Program-made: the position numbers and the translations under genes
Notes under the pieces: generated by a model
Seen by the model: only the letters and a program-made list of their open reading frames with translations
What the model was told of the DNA's origin: nothing
Database searches by the model: none
Source of the DNA: Dictyophora rubrovolvata
Lineage: Eukaryota; Basidiomycota; Agaricomycetes; Phallales; Phallaceae
NCBI GenBank assembly: GCA_029959195.1
Contig: CP114119.1
Coordinates: 1,302,001 to 1,366,000 of the forward strand
Length of the DNA: 64,000 nt
Reading direction: 5' to 3'
Shown here: piece after piece, positions 22,242-34,078 of the stretch
Layout: each line of letters opens with the position of its first letter
Position numbering within the stretch: the first letter of the stretch is position 1

Positions 22242-23510
22242 TTATTTGGCAGGAACATTCAGTAAGATATTCCCGTTACTGCTAGGTACATATGCAACAT
22301 TCGGATTGGACGAGAGCGACTGTGCAATGGCCTTGCTCGCCTCAATTTTACGGAAGGTCACCAACGCATCCCCGGCTTTCGCTAGGGCTTTTGAGATCGT
22401 AGCTGCAGCTTCTGCCTCACCCTCCGCGCGTATAACCGCCGCTTGACGTTCTTGTTCAGCCTAAAAAAAAATAACATAATAATTGTTCCCATCCTCGAAC
22501 AGGCTTTCATCTACTTTACGCACTTTTTCGACAATAAATTTGGCCCGTTCAGCATCTAATTATGTCACTAGTTAGCGAGTCAATGACGGTTTACAAGAAA
22601 GGGTGTGTACCTTGTTGAGCAATTTGTTTGGCCTCGACCGCCTGCCAAAAACTGCCTGAGCCCCGAGTCAGCGTGAAACCAACCAAAATGTCATACCTGA
22701 GTGAATTCCTATTATATGACCACGTGAGCGGAGCAGTCGGAAGAAAACACAGTTTTTGACCCTTACTTTTCCAAATGTCAAATGGGTAATAGACACATCC
22801 TCTAAGACAATATGAAATTCTCCAGCCCGTTGGAGCAAGTCTTGTCTAATCCTCGACGAAACCTAAGGAGACCAGTCAAGTTATTCTTACCGTCATCATT
22901 TGATGTACAAGTAACACACCACTTCACGTTGCGTAATAAGTTCGGCGGCATCGAATTGAGCAACGGTAGCCTTCAAAACTTCATTCCCAATAGAAGGAAG
23001 CACTCTTTCATCGTAATCTGAACCGAGGTTTTGGTAAATTTTGGACAGATGTTCTACATCCGGACGTGATAGAACACGTAAAGTGATAGAAACCATTTGT
23101 AAATCCTTGGATCCAGTTATGGTCGAAATGTTCTGCATAAAGTTACTCGTATTTTGAAGTGATAAAAGGATAATCGCAAAAACTCTCACCCGGGGTTTGG
23201 TTCGTACATCGTAAAGAATAGCACGCTGAAGCCAAGGAACTAAGAAATGAGTGCCTTCCACAGAAGCCTGGCAATTGGAATTTGTAGCGAATGGTATCAG
23301 AACAGTACAGTAGACACACTTTATCTTTCACTCCTTTAAACCTGTCAAACATAACTGCTCTGTAGCCTCCGGGCACGTCATACAAACTTGCGTTCCCGAG
23401 TGTCACCACCGTCGCTATAGGAACTAGAGGTTTTGAAATGAGTGCACTGAACCCAAAAAAGTTACGTTGTGCCCACCGAGCCAGCGAGTAAAGTTTTGAA
23501 CAAAAGCCAT
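22242..23510 (-). CDS. PHB1: Prohibitin-1
   Basis: SPFH-domain subunit of the prohibitin ring in the mitochondrial inner membrane. Splicing gives [119 protein letters not shown], then [26 protein letters not shown], where EFTQ is coded by a separate 12-nt exon (22697-22708). The C-terminal coiled coil ([20 protein letters not shown]) and the ending [11 protein letters not shown] are typical. The N-terminal hydrophobic segment anchors the protein. Seven or more introns. Length about 270 residues, as expected. Confidence 0.95.
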
Positions 23511-24287
23511 GAAATATGACTGTTAAATTGTGTGACTCATTGTGACCAGAGCAATTCAGCCCGGCAGTATCACTCGCACAACTCACTAGCATACAGTACT
23601 CATGTGGGAAGACAAATATTAGTGGATCATCAAGTGTAAAGGAAGAAATGGTGGAAAACTCGTACTTGATCTATTCGACTGATATCAGCTCGTCAGACAA
23701 ACAATGTGAGAATAGTATAATTCGAATGAATGAGACAGCGTTGTGTCTCTATTAACTTTAATTGCAATTGAAGGTGGTCAAACCCCAATTATCTTTGGCT
23801 ATCTTCAGAGCTAGTCATAGTTACTCCGGGTCATTGTTCTACCGAATTTTCTGTCAACGCTGGCTTATAATCCTAATAGGTTTTTACTATATCAGCGACT
23901 CTTCCAGCAGTCACCGAAAAACAGTGATATCCAACGTTTCTTACTAAGAATCTTTGACCCTTTCCAGGCTCACAAGGTTTTCCTGTCAGGAACAGCGTGG
24001 TGAATGTGGGCCTGAGGGTTCGCATTTGACTGTACAACACTTCATATACTAGCATTTTGAAATGAGTTTGAGTCTGAAGAATCTGTTATCAACCTGCTAT
24101 CCTGGGCACCGACTACGGCGTCCTAATGCATAAAGACTCGCATATATTAGGTATGCCTTACAAATGGGAATTACGAATAGTCATCAATTATCCAATCGTG
24201 CAAGAAAAATGAGGAAATATGTATTTTAACGTGATGTCACGCTTATACTTATAGATGCTTATAACCGGTATACTCGATATAGAATGC
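23511..24287. other. Intergenic region PHB1 upstream / eIF3a 3' side
   Basis: About 780 nt. A minus-strand frame of 60 codons (23873-24055) is present but has no recognisable motif and no convincing splice continuation. The rest is AT-rich. Probably PHB1 promoter and eIF3a 3' UTR. Confidence 0.4.
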
Positions 24288-27200
24288 CTAAGTATGGCCA
24301 CCCCGGCGAGGACGCCAAACGCCAGGCTTTTTGGTTACCGTTTGAAATCCATCATCATCAGTCTCGGTTGCGGGAGGTCTAGCAGTTGGATTATTTGTCG
24401 TAGCTGATTCAGATTCCTGAGTTGAAACCGAGGGAGCTGTACCAGCAGCTTGAGCTTTTCTGGCCGCTTCTCGCTCACGCCATCCTCCACCGGATGGTGC
24501 TTTGCCGGCAAATAACGGTGGTCGGGTTCTTGGGAGGCCCGAAGGACTCTCCGGGCGGGGTCGTGGAGCATTCGTCTCGACACGCGAACTTACAGATCGA
24601 CGCCATTCTTCGGGTGGGCGGGTAGCCTTCGTCTTTTCGGCAGACTTCCTTTCTTCGAGACGGCGCATTGCCTCTTCCTCGCGTTGTCTTTGCAAGCGGG
24701 CAGCCTCGTCGGCTGCCGCACGTTCTTCCAGACGTTTTCTACGGCGCTCTTCTTCATCGTGACGCTTAGCTTCAGCAGCCGCTTCTTCTTCGAGTCTCTT
24801 GCGTTCTTCTTCAGCCCGCAAGGCTACGAATATTATGAATGAATTGACGAGACACCATATTTTATTTAGGAGCTTACCTTCCTCTTTACGCCGTTGTTCT
24901 TCAGCTTCTTCCCTCTGTCTTCTTTCTTCCTCCTCCAGTTTTTTTCTTTCTTCCTCACGAGCAACAAGAACCTCTTTCCGTCTCTTCGCCTTTTCTTCCG
25001 CGGCCTTTTTATCAGCGACAGCCTTGCGTTTATTGTACTCTTCGGTACGTTTCTCTTCGATGATATCACGTTTGGAATTAAAATCTGACAACATGCGCGA
25101 CAAGCGTTTCTTCGTCGTCATGTCTTCGTTGACTTTTTCCTTGGCGGCGGCAACGGTCATTCGAATTCGCGACTCATGGGCTTCGCGGTCTTCTTTTTGC
25201 TGACGTTCATAATCTTCAGTAAGCAATGGCCGTTCTTCTCTTCGGAAGGCGCGCTCAAGATGGTCAATACGTTTGGCAATTATTCGCAAACGGTCCGTCT
25301 GCTCGCGCTTCTCCTTTTCAATCTGAGCGATTTGCATCCGGAGCAGTGCATCAGGATCAGTGGTGTCGAAGTCCTGAGATATTTAGTAGATAAGTATTAG
25401 GACAAGGGTTCAGAACCCAACGGGACCTACCTCTATAGGAACGTTCATCTTCGTTTTAAGGGTCTGAGCGATCCTACGAGCTTCTTCTGTCTTTGATTGT
25501 TCAATAGTCTTACGTGCTTGTTCAAGTTGTCGACGACGAACGTCCTCGATTGCACGTCGAGATTCCTCTTCCTTTTCACGACGAAGTTGTTCGGCCTTGC
25601 GACTAGCCTCTTCCCTTTCTCTCCGAACAGACAGCTCGGACAAAAGCTCACGACGGCGAGCAATGATCAGTTGACGAACATGGACCGCTTTTCTTTCAGC
25701 TTGAGCCGCGTTAATCAAACCCTGTGTCTTTTCTTCTTGTGAGGGCTGCGAAACTGGATACAGAGCTTGAAGAGTGGTATGCAGGGTGGTGGCTACAATA
25801 TTGACGCGGGAGATGAAAACGGATCCCGGAGAGGGTTGCAAAGATACAGGAGCCGATGGAGTGAAGAGCGATTCAGAAAACGTTATGATGCCCTCAGCAT
25901 GATCAATTCGAATGAAAAGCTGCCCAGTACGAACTGCAGACATAAGAATCGTTTCCAATTTCTGGTCAGCCCATGGTGCACAGGACGTTGGAGTTTTGTC
26001 AAAAGAGTCATTTAAAGGTTTTACAAGAGCCTTTAATTTGGAAATTTTGATCGAAGAATAAACTTCTGAGAGCTGAGAAAGCAATTTGAAAATAAGAACC
26101 TGCCGTATTAACGGCAAGTAAGAGACATAGGCTTCGTCTTTTGCGAGATCGCCCAGAACCGGTGCTGCCCGAGAACAAAGGCTGAGAGGTTCAAATGAAA
26201 CCTCTAGAATGCCATACAATTTACGAACGGGCTCGGGTGACATCTTGAGTGTACCTCTGGAAAGCTATCAAACAGGTAAGTATAATCACAAATGAAACAG
26301 AAATGAATATACCAACAGCTTCTTGGAGAAGTCCCGTTCGTGTAGGTAGTTTCGCTAAGCCAAGGAGGGTGGTCAGACGTCCATTTCGGCTTTTTCCATC
26401 CTCAACTTCTCCCTCAATCTCCGGTAATGCAGTAGGAACAGCTAGTGCACTCATAAGAACTTGTCCGGCTAATTTAGAGAGTTCATCCTCGCTCTTTCCG
26501 CCCGAACTTTGTACCGTAATGTAATACCTACTCCATGCCGTAGCATGAAACAGAACATTACCACTTGTTAGGAAAATCCTTGTCAAATTCTCATAATAAT
26601 TAGCCATCATCGCTGGCCGTGGAGCTTTTTTAGCCATGGTAAGAAGATTATGTATGTCTTCGACTGATCGAAAAGCTTCTTGCCAGAGCTCCAATTCCAC
26701 TGAAGTATTGAGCTGGGCGAAACGTGTGTCGAGATGATGTTGTAGGGTATCCGAGTCCGACAGGTTAATTGAATGAGGTTGGTGAGCATATTTCGCAACG
26801 TTAGCTAAGTGAAGACGTAAAGTTTCGCAAAGACGACGAAACTCGACTTTTCGAACATGCTTCAGGCAAAACTTGAAGGCTTGATGGGCAATTTGCTACC
26901 AGGGGCCGAAAAGTCATTAATTTACGAGGAGGTATCAACAAGACGACTTACTTGATATATCGCTTCTAGGCGAGCATTGTTTTTCAAAGTTTCCAGCGCA
27001 GTACGATAGCTTTCCCATAAAAATTTTAACCAGGGGGTGACCAGAGCTCTGTCTGTTCGATCTTTGTTTTGGTCACCGCTAACAGCACCAAGAAGAATGC
27101 TTTCTGGAGTTTCGCTAGCTTCCAAGTCATCGACATCGATTAAGGCAACTGCCTTTTCGGCCTTTTCCTGAGCCTCTTGAACTTTGGTGTCCGCGAGTTG

Positions 27201-27482
27201 TACAAATCGTTTGATGACTACTTCTATACTTGCGACACTCGTGTTTTGAGCGATATTTTTATATTGCATGAGACCTTCTTTTGCAGTCCGGCCTTTTCTC
27301 ATATCAACACATAGTTCGACAAAGCGAAGCATAATAGGCTCCAGGGATGCTATAGGAGTAGAACGGAGTCGTTTCGACGACAACATCTCGGTGAGGGATT
27401 GTAGCGCAGCATGGGATTGTCCAACAGATATCAGCCCTTCTGCTTGCTTTATGACTGTCTCGGGTTTAGAGTACGGAGCCAT
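24288..27482 (-). CDS. TIF32: Eukaryotic translation initiation factor 3 subunit A
   Basis: Largest scaffold subunit of eIF3, which loads the 43S preinitiation complex. Start [21 protein letters not shown]-terminal helical repeats ([39 protein letters not shown]), the [15 protein letters not shown] segment, and the PCI domain ([60 protein letters not shown]). The C-terminal third is a long charged single helix ([20 protein letters not shown] and similar) ending in [16 protein letters not shown]. Introns near 24826-24880, 25390-25430, 26245-26310 and 26895-26955. About 1000 residues, normal for fungal eIF3a. Confidence 0.96.
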
Positions 27483-27743
27483 CGTTATTGTCTTCGATGC
27501 TGGGGCGTACTCGCAGAGAAAACGTCGATGGCGGCCACGGGGAAAAGTGCGTAGGAGTTATGTAAGCAACTACTATATAGTATCACTTGGCGCATCCGAG
27601 AATTCCGTCCTTGCTACAAAAAGGTGAAGCTTTTGCTGTAGCCTTGCCTGCGTGAACTATTGGATGTTTGTTTTTCTTTTTTTCAGAAAGGACGTTGACT
27701 AAACACCTGAAATCCGTAGTCACACAGGCGTCTCCTTGTCAAC

Positions 27744-28811
27744 ATGACAGTCATTCACTCAGTTCGAATTCTCGGATTTGAACAAAGATATAAACCGAAA
27801 ACACACGTAGTGTATCATATCCAAGTACAAACTTCTGTTCGTTCGTGGCAACTATACCGTCGTTATTCAGAATTCGTTGAGCTCCATAACGAATTGCGGA
27901 CAAAAACAGGCTCAGAACCTCCTGTTTCCCTTCCCCCAAAGCATCCATTCTCTTTCAAAAAACAGAACCCGGCTATTCTTGAAGAACGCATTTCCGGTCT
28001 CGAACGATATCTTCGTGAAATTGTTGCCTCTAAAGACGCTAGATGGCGTGAGCTCCGCGAGTTTAACGAATTCCTGCAAGTTCCTTTGACGACCCATGGG
28101 ACGGTCGATCATTCGTCTTCCCATCAATTCACCCTATCGTCTTGGTTAGAGGAGCATTCCAACCTTACTATACTCGTGAGAGATGTGATGGCTGACATCA
28201 CCAAGCGAAACTCACTCATTGATATGGGGGATGTTCCAGGCTCTCAAGCTGCCAATGTTTCAGCAAAGAGGAAGCTCGTTTTGTTGTTAGATAAACTGGG
28301 TATCCTCGCTAGAGGATTGGAGGGTCTCAACGATCAAGGCCTTACTTCCGGTGAGCTTCAACGGCGGAACGACATGATTGCTTCTCTGCAAGATGATTGT
28401 GAACGACTTCAAAAAATGGTTTCGGCTGTCCGAAATACGAGACAAGGTGGTATTAGCGTACATATGCCATCGTCACAAGCGGATAGGGAAGCTTTGTTGA
28501 ATTCACAATCACGACCGCATGCGATGGCCGTTTCCCGCGTCTTCGGAGCCAAAGAGATACCCCGAGAAACCGAACAAACTAGACCTTTGGATAATCAAGG
28601 GTTGTTAAGTTTGCAAAAGCACCAGATGGAGCAACAGGACGTTCAAGCTGCCCGTCTTACAAGCATCCTCAGACGACAGAAACATCTTGGAATAGCCATT
28701 TCCCAAGAAATTGAAGAACAGAATGAACTGTTAGATGATTTAACTCAAGGTGTTGATGATACTTCGGGGAAACTCGTTGCCGCCGGTAAAGACCTGCGTC
28801 GTTTATCTTGA
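27744..28811 (+). CDS. VAM7: VAM7-type PX-domain Qc-SNARE
   Basis: Soluble vacuolar SNARE that binds PI3P and works with HOPS and Ypt7 in vacuole fusion. Single exon, 355 residues. Residues 1-115 form a PX domain with the PI3P-binding RRY (WQLYRRYSEFVELHNEL) and the Pro-rich loop PPVSLPPKHPF. The middle part is helical. The C-terminal 60 residues form a Qc-SNARE motif (LTSILRRQKHLGIAISQEIE, EQNELLDDLTQGVDDTSGKL) with no transmembrane segment, as in Vam7. Divergent from eIF3a (261 nt between starts); 10 kb from YPT7. Confidence 0.93.
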   Translation: MTVIHSVRILGFEQRYKPKTHVVYHIQVQTSVRSWQLYRRYSEFVELHNELRTKTGSEPPVSLPPKHPFSFKKQNPAILEERISGLERYLREIVASKDARWRELREFNEFLQVPLTTHGTVDHSSSHQFTLSSWLEEHSNLTILVRDVMADITKRNSLIDMGDVPGSQAANVSAKRKLVLLLDKLGILARGLEGLNDQGLTSGELQRRNDMIASLQDDCERLQKMVSAVRNTRQGGISVHMPSSQADREALLNSQSRPHAMAVSRVFGAKEIPRETEQTRPLDNQGLLSLQKHQMEQQDVQAARLTSILRRQKHLGIAISQEIEEQNELLDDLTQGVDDTSGKLVAAGKDLRRLS

Positions 28812-28870
28812 AGGAAAACTATGACCCAGAGCAATATATATATATATATGTATATACATATTCATGTGTT

Positions 28871-30925
28871 TCATAAACTAAATTCTTCCGTGTGTAATGC
28901 TACATTTCCAATTTTACGCATTCGACCGACTGATAACCTAGCAACGGTATTCTGAGCCTCAACTGTTAGAGACTTTGGCCCACTAACTGCTAGAGCAAGC
29001 CCATTCGAATCAGCCTTGTTATATTTTCCGGCTTCGAGATCCATTGCGCGATCTACGAATGTATCCAGAAGTTTCGAGACTTGAGGCCTTTCGATGCTCA
29101 CTTCGCAGTTTGGTATGTCTGGGACTGCTTCCGGATCGCATAAACATGTGACGAAGATCTCGATATGAAGGGTTATCGAAGAGTGCTGTGCTCTCAACGC
29201 TATATCCGCTAACATTGGAGCAAACCACGAGATTGAACCTGTACCGGCTAATTAACGATGTTATGTATAAAGGGAAAAGATACACAGACCAAAGGATTTA
29301 ATGCACCAAACGAATTTAACCCGTCTTGTCTTCTCGCCACCTCTACGTTTCATATTGACAACGCGCCCTATTATATCGTCAAGCAAGCCAAGTGTGAATG
29401 TGATACCGGATCCCCCTGCAACGAGGAGGGCATTCTCAAAGTTTCCGAGATCAATGCTAGAGCCCCCATACGGACCGTCAAGCATTACGCTGACTTGTAA
29501 GTGTTGTTTCTCGGCCCGTCGTGCAACTTCATTTAAAGCATACGACCAGTCTCCGTTGACACGAACTCCCAAAATAATTTCACCCGAAGATATGCAGGAA
29601 ATAGGAGACGGAGAATTGGCGATCGTTAGTGGGTGTGATTCGAGCATTCGACCCGAGAAGAATACTCTCAGTCGGAGATGTTGTCCGGCTACCCAACCAC
29701 CGTCACAACCTTGAATATGAATCTTAGACCGCAAGGATATTAGCACCATTGACGGTTAGATACATAATTTCTCACCAATGTCATTTGATTATCAACGGGG
29801 ATTAAAACTGCTTCCTTAATCCGAGTTCGTAAAAGACGGGCCAATAAATCAAATCCATAAAATGCTATCGGGGGGAATATCCATGGAATTGCGTACAACG
29901 TGTGGTAACAGATGACGACAAAAAAGCTCACATATCCGACAATACTTTTGTGTGAATACGAATAACGGCCTTTCAAAAAGAGAAAGCAGGATGAGGGGGA
30001 AGTATTTGCTTACTGGATCATGGTGAACATCTGGTAAGCATGTTTCCTAACCAAGGGGAGTGAGGTGAGGAATATAGTGCCCAATAGTCCGTAAGCAGTA
30101 ACGCCCAATGTTTCCTTGGCTGAACCAATTATAGGTGTTCCTGCTGTACGGTCATTGTTTATCCACAGGCCACCGTGAATCGTTATAGAAAAGAATAGAA
30201 TACGCCCAGCCCATCTGTGCAAAAAATTTACTTTCTCATATCCGAGCCCCAGGAGTACAGATACGACGCTGTTCTTGCACGCGAAAAGAAATATAAAAGG
30301 CAGTTGAGCGAGCGCAATAAAGCCTATCGATGCCTTGTCAGTCGATGCAATAATGAGGCCGTTAAAAAAGGAAACCCCTAACCTGCGCGGTTGGGACTGA
30401 AGACAATCGGAGACTTGTAAAATATGCAAAAAAGCGTCACCCCGAAGTATACGGCCAATACCAAAACTGTCATGAAGGGAATGTAAAAACTGGCCTCAAA
30501 TTATTGCGAAATGACATTACTTTGACCGAAGTTCAAGTTCAAATAGGGGATCCTATACAGGCTACATTTGAGGATGATAGAAGCAAATTGATTGAAAGTT
30601 GATCTATTAACGGTCCGAGGAATAATCTTCTCTGGGGTATCTACTGGCTTGTAATCGATATTATACACATTTTCTTTGACAGCCCAGGTTTGCCATAAAC
30701 GACCGGTTTTCCAGGCCTTGAGGACTTTCGGGGCAGAGAGGAACACGCACATAGCTGTCAAGGCTGTCCATGCAATCGTAAACTTGACCTGATACGGTGG
30801 GTCGCTGACATATGAGCTGGCGAAGTCGTTATTCACAGAAGAACAAGACTTTACGTCAATTCAAGAAAGACCTACTCGTAAATATAAAAATTGGGGTCTA
30901 AATAGGGGGTCCCAGGATCCGACAT
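28871..30925 (-). CDS. FRE: Ferric reductase transmembrane component (FRE family)
   Basis: Plasma-membrane flavocytochrome that reduces Fe(III) or Cu(II) outside the cell with cytosolic NADPH. Short first exon MSDPGTPYLDPNFYIY, then SYVSDPPYQVKFTIAWTAL, several membrane helices and the heme-ligand pair in HRWAGRILFFSITIHGG (His-x13-His); the second pair lies in RKHAYQMF and ICYHTLYAIPW. The FAD motif is SHPLTIANS, the NADPH motif LLVAGGSGITFTLGLLDDI, and the end is NVALHTEEFSL. At least five introns. About 580 residues. The next gene upstream on the same strand is a CTR copper transporter, which needs reduced copper. Confidence 0.92.
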
Positions 30926-31383
30926 ACTTAGCGCAGCAGAGCAAAACAACTTGGTCAACGAAAGAGTTCAGTATACGGGGGGAAAGAAACAAGTTCAGAA
31001 GAATAAATGAAGGTAATTTGCTAGTATCTGCCACAACCAGAACTAGGCGCTTGAGACAAAGATTTTTACATTCGGAAATATACATCCGGAAGAAGGCCCT
31101 AGACAAAAAAATTTTTTTAACCCATGCAATATGTTTATTTTTAAGATTTTTTTTACTTTGCCTTGTACACTCAATTTGATTCACGAAGAGTCCTTCGCCA
31201 ATTAAACGATCTAGCTTTTCCCGCAAAGATTACGTTAAGCCATGAGGGCGAGAGGAAGTTAAATTTGGCATTAATGAGAATAATCCGACTGTGTCATCCT
31301 TCGATGGCATAAGATGTTGGTAATTCCAAATTTACATACATATATGGAGAAAATTAGGCATAAAGTAGCAGCCCTTCAGCCGT
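30926..31383. other. Intergenic region FRE promoter / CTR 3' side
   Basis: About 460 nt, AT-rich with T- and A-runs near 31105-31160. No gene seen; the long minus-strand frame 30861-31226 overlaps FRE exon 1 in another frame. Confidence 0.45.
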
Positions 31384-32158
31384 CTACGCATGATGATGAG
31401 CGTTTGAGGCAAAGCGGCCGAATAATATTTCGCCAACGCCGAGGCCAGTAACGATTGAGATTATATATCCCGCGTGGAAGGTCCTAAATTTGCAAACAAA
31501 AAGCAGAAAAAATTTTTTTTAGCCAGCTAATTTCGGGAAAATAATGAAGAACAATTGTGAAACGATCTCACATGACAGCCAACATAAGCGAATAGCCCAG
31601 AGCGGACTGGAAGGCATACAGAACTCCACGGGAAACTTCGTGGGAGAGGATGAAGGGATAACCACGTCGAACATGGCCGAGTGAGCTTGCACGGGGATGA
31701 GCAATAGTCAGGGGGAGGCTTTGTTCGCTGCCTCCCTCTAGTACTTTCTTGTTGAGAGGAGCATCGTCTGGCGGAAGCATCAGACGTGCTGAAGAAGCCT
31801 CGATCATTCTAGGATGAGAGAAGAACAATCAACGAAAAGCTTTTCACCGCGACTTGCATGCTGTGCTTTTCTACCTTTGAAACCAATATGCACCCATTAT
31901 ACTCCGCATAGATGCAACCCATCGCTCAACCAGAGCAAGCATAAAAAGACCGACACATGCCCCAAAAACCGCCCCGGATGACGTTGGAACCCATGCCATA
32001 AAAAAGATGTTTTCACCTTGGGTAAAATGTAGCCACGGTTTCATCGTTCCACCCATGGTACCACCTAGAATATGTGAGGAAAAGAGATTGGCCTCAGATA
32101 GCTATCATCAATTCTTAGAATACATACCCCCTATCATAGTCATTCCTGCCATATCCAT
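31384..32158 (-). CDS. CTR: CTR-family copper transporter
   Basis: Trimeric Cu(I) channel with three membrane helices. Exon 1 codes for a Met-rich N-terminus MDMAGMTMIGG (MxM copper motifs), followed by GGTMKPWLHFTQGENIFFMA and helix 1 (GAVFGACVGLFMLALVERW). A cytosolic loop of about 65 residues carries EASSARLMLPPDDAPLN. Helix 2 (GVLYAFQSALGYSLMLAVM) has the MxxxM motif; helix 3 (TFHAGYIISIVTGLGVGEIL) carries the Gly packing motif. The tail ends ASNAHHHA, a His cluster that may bind metal. Four exons. The short N-terminus fits a low-affinity or vacuolar CTR2-like member better than a long Met-rich CTR1. Divergent from the rhodanese gene. Confidence 0.92.
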
Positions 32159-32646
32159 GATTGAGCACTTGAGTACTGAAGTTGAAGTCTTGAGTTTAGC
32201 TGCGGGTGATATTGACAGGAATCAGTAGGAGTCTAAGATCTACTCGAAGAGGCTTAGTCATACATGCAATGACTAAGCAGGCTGACATGGACGAAGCGCC
32301 GGTCGAGTGTACGGTTGGACCGACCTACCAGTACTACGAGACTACTCGTAGCAGGGGTGGGACAAGCACTTTGTACGCATAATCAATGAATAATCAACGA
32401 GTTCAGCCATATAATTCAGCATTAGCATCGGTGAAGGTGAGTTTACTAGTGGGAGAGTGGGAGGATGGGGGAGTGAGAGAGAAAATGAAATGGGAGAGGT
32501 GGCAGTTGCAGCGAAAATCGCGCAACTGCCTGTGGCGAGTCTACAGGAGTCAACAATGTGACATAACTGGACTCGTAATCACTCTTGTTATCAGTTTGTG
32601 TTACACCTCAGTTCTCGCTATTACTTGCGAATTACAATTCTTCCCT
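32159..32646. promoter_or_regulatory. Divergent region CTR / rhodanese
   Basis: About 490 nt separating the two start codons. I see no well-formed metal-response element; core promoters of both genes must lie here. Confidence 0.45.
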
Positions 32647-33309
32647 ATGCTTCGGTGTGTTTTACGACGGGCTGTGCTTTCTGGACAAGCACTCGGAAAG
32701 CATAATAATCTGCTTGCTCTCCGTTTGACACCAAATGTTGTGCGTTTCAACTCTGGGAGAAGCAGTACTTTAGACAGCAAGATCAACGAAAAGGTCGTTG
32801 AGCAGCGTGCAAAACAGCAATCAGATTGGACAGCGCCAAAGGTTCCATACGAGTTAGTAAAGAAACTATCTCAGCAACCATCAAAAGTTTGATTAACTTC
32901 AAAACATTTTCATAAGAATAAAACGTCTTATCTGCAATTCTAGGAAGTGTATTTAATTGATGTTAGGGAGCCGGACGAAATTGCTCAAGGATCAATACCC
33001 TCTGCTGTTGCTCTTCCCCTCTCCGTTCTCCCGACTTCACTTCAGTTGAAAGCAGACGAATTCTTTAGGAAACATGGCTATGTTCGCCCCGCTCATAACC
33101 AGGAAGTCATCTTTTACTGCCGGAGTGGTAAACGTAGCGCAACCGCTTGTGACACAGCACACAAGAATGGCTTCACCAAGTAAGTTGTGAAGTACTGGCT
33201 CAATAGTAGAACTTTCAAATAATTTTTTTTTTTCATTTGTAGTGTGAAAAACTATGAAGGGTCTTGGCTTGACTGGGTAGAACGTGAGAAGACCAAGTCC
33301 GGTTCATAA
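32647..33309 (+). CDS. Mitochondrial single-domain rhodanese (thiosulfate sulfurtransferase-like)
   Basis: Sulfurtransferase that moves sulfane sulfur, probably in mitochondria. Start MLRCVLRRAVLSGQALGKHN is a basic, Arg-rich presequence. After KLSQQPSK an intron leads to the rhodanese domain: VYLIDVREPDEIAQGSIPSA, VALPLSVLPTSLQLKADEFF, and the active loop VIFYCRSGKRSATACD with the catalytic Cys (CRSGKRS). A last intron precedes NVKNYEGSWLDWVEREKTKS. About 180 residues. It is convergent with frataxin (103 nt between stops), so two mitochondrial sulfur/iron genes are adjacent. Confidence 0.9.
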
Positions 33310-33412
33310 GGCATCTTCTGTAGACCTATTTTCAAAATATTCTTCTCTATTTTATAAAACCGAAAATGAGCTACGTGTCTTCCACGGACGACATGACGTC
33401 GCCTTCGGGAGT

Positions 33413-34078
33413 CTAACTAAGATCAATGTCAACTCTTGTATTTAGTAGTGATGAAAGCTCGTCTCTTAGCAATGCGCCGAGTGACTTCCCATCTCGAGTA
33501 TATACCCACGAGCGCGTACTTGCCGAATAATCGTAACGCTTTGGTCCGCTGGATGACAATTACAAGATGATATCTCGCAGTCTCTATAGAGCAGACGACA
33601 TCATACCTTAGAGGGGAACTTAACCAGATCTGCTTATTAGGCGGTTGTTTGTTAATAACATATGTTCCTTTACTGCCTAACGATAGTGTTAAAACACCAC
33701 TCTAGGTCAAGCAAAGTCATTGGTATGAAAAGTGGCTTGGCTTATGTAGAAGTTAAAAACCCACCGAATACTCGACTTCACATTGTTTATCAGGAATAGA
33801 GTCTATCAGCGCCTCCAAAGACTCTAACAAGGAATCCATGGCTTCATCTGATACCGTATGGTATTTCGGCATCGACAAGTCACTGGATGTGTATTTCAGC
33901 ATAAACTGAAAGACGTGGGTGTGTTCTTTGACCTTGAAACGATCATGGGAGGTGGTGTTGTCAGCGACCGAACAAGGACCCCATATCGATGTGTAACACG
34001 ACGAGTCTGCGAGATTTGAGTGAAGTGAAGTGATAATCGTTTGGCCAATGTGTGTGTAGCTGCCCTTAGAAATCGCAT
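33413..34078 (-). CDS. YFH1: Frataxin (mitochondrial iron-sulfur assembly factor)
   Basis: Frataxin stimulates sulfur transfer in Fe-S cluster assembly. The gene is broken into short exons and easy to miss. Exon 1: presequence [20 protein letters not shown] to TPPPMIVS. A 50-nt intron (GTCAAA to ATCCAG) leads to [20 protein letters not shown] and [20 protein letters not shown] with the acidic iron-binding helix. The next exon gives [20 protein letters not shown] and [10 protein letters not shown], the conserved beta-sheet; the last exon gives [20 protein letters not shown] and [16 protein letters not shown], stop at 33413. Length about 170 residues, normal for the family. Junction phases all agree. 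Divergent from the unrecognised gene at 34386. Confidence 0.93.

Noticed and set aside
22661-22676. 16-nt identity between a PHB1 intron and the hairpin at 11831-11846 (CCCCGAGTCAGCGTGA)
   Set aside because: About one 16-mer match is expected by chance within 64 kb on both strands, and the flanks differ, so it is not evidence for a dispersed element.
23873-24055. 60-codon minus-strand frame upstream of PHB1
   Set aside because: No recognisable domain, no convincing upstream or downstream exon; left as non-coding.
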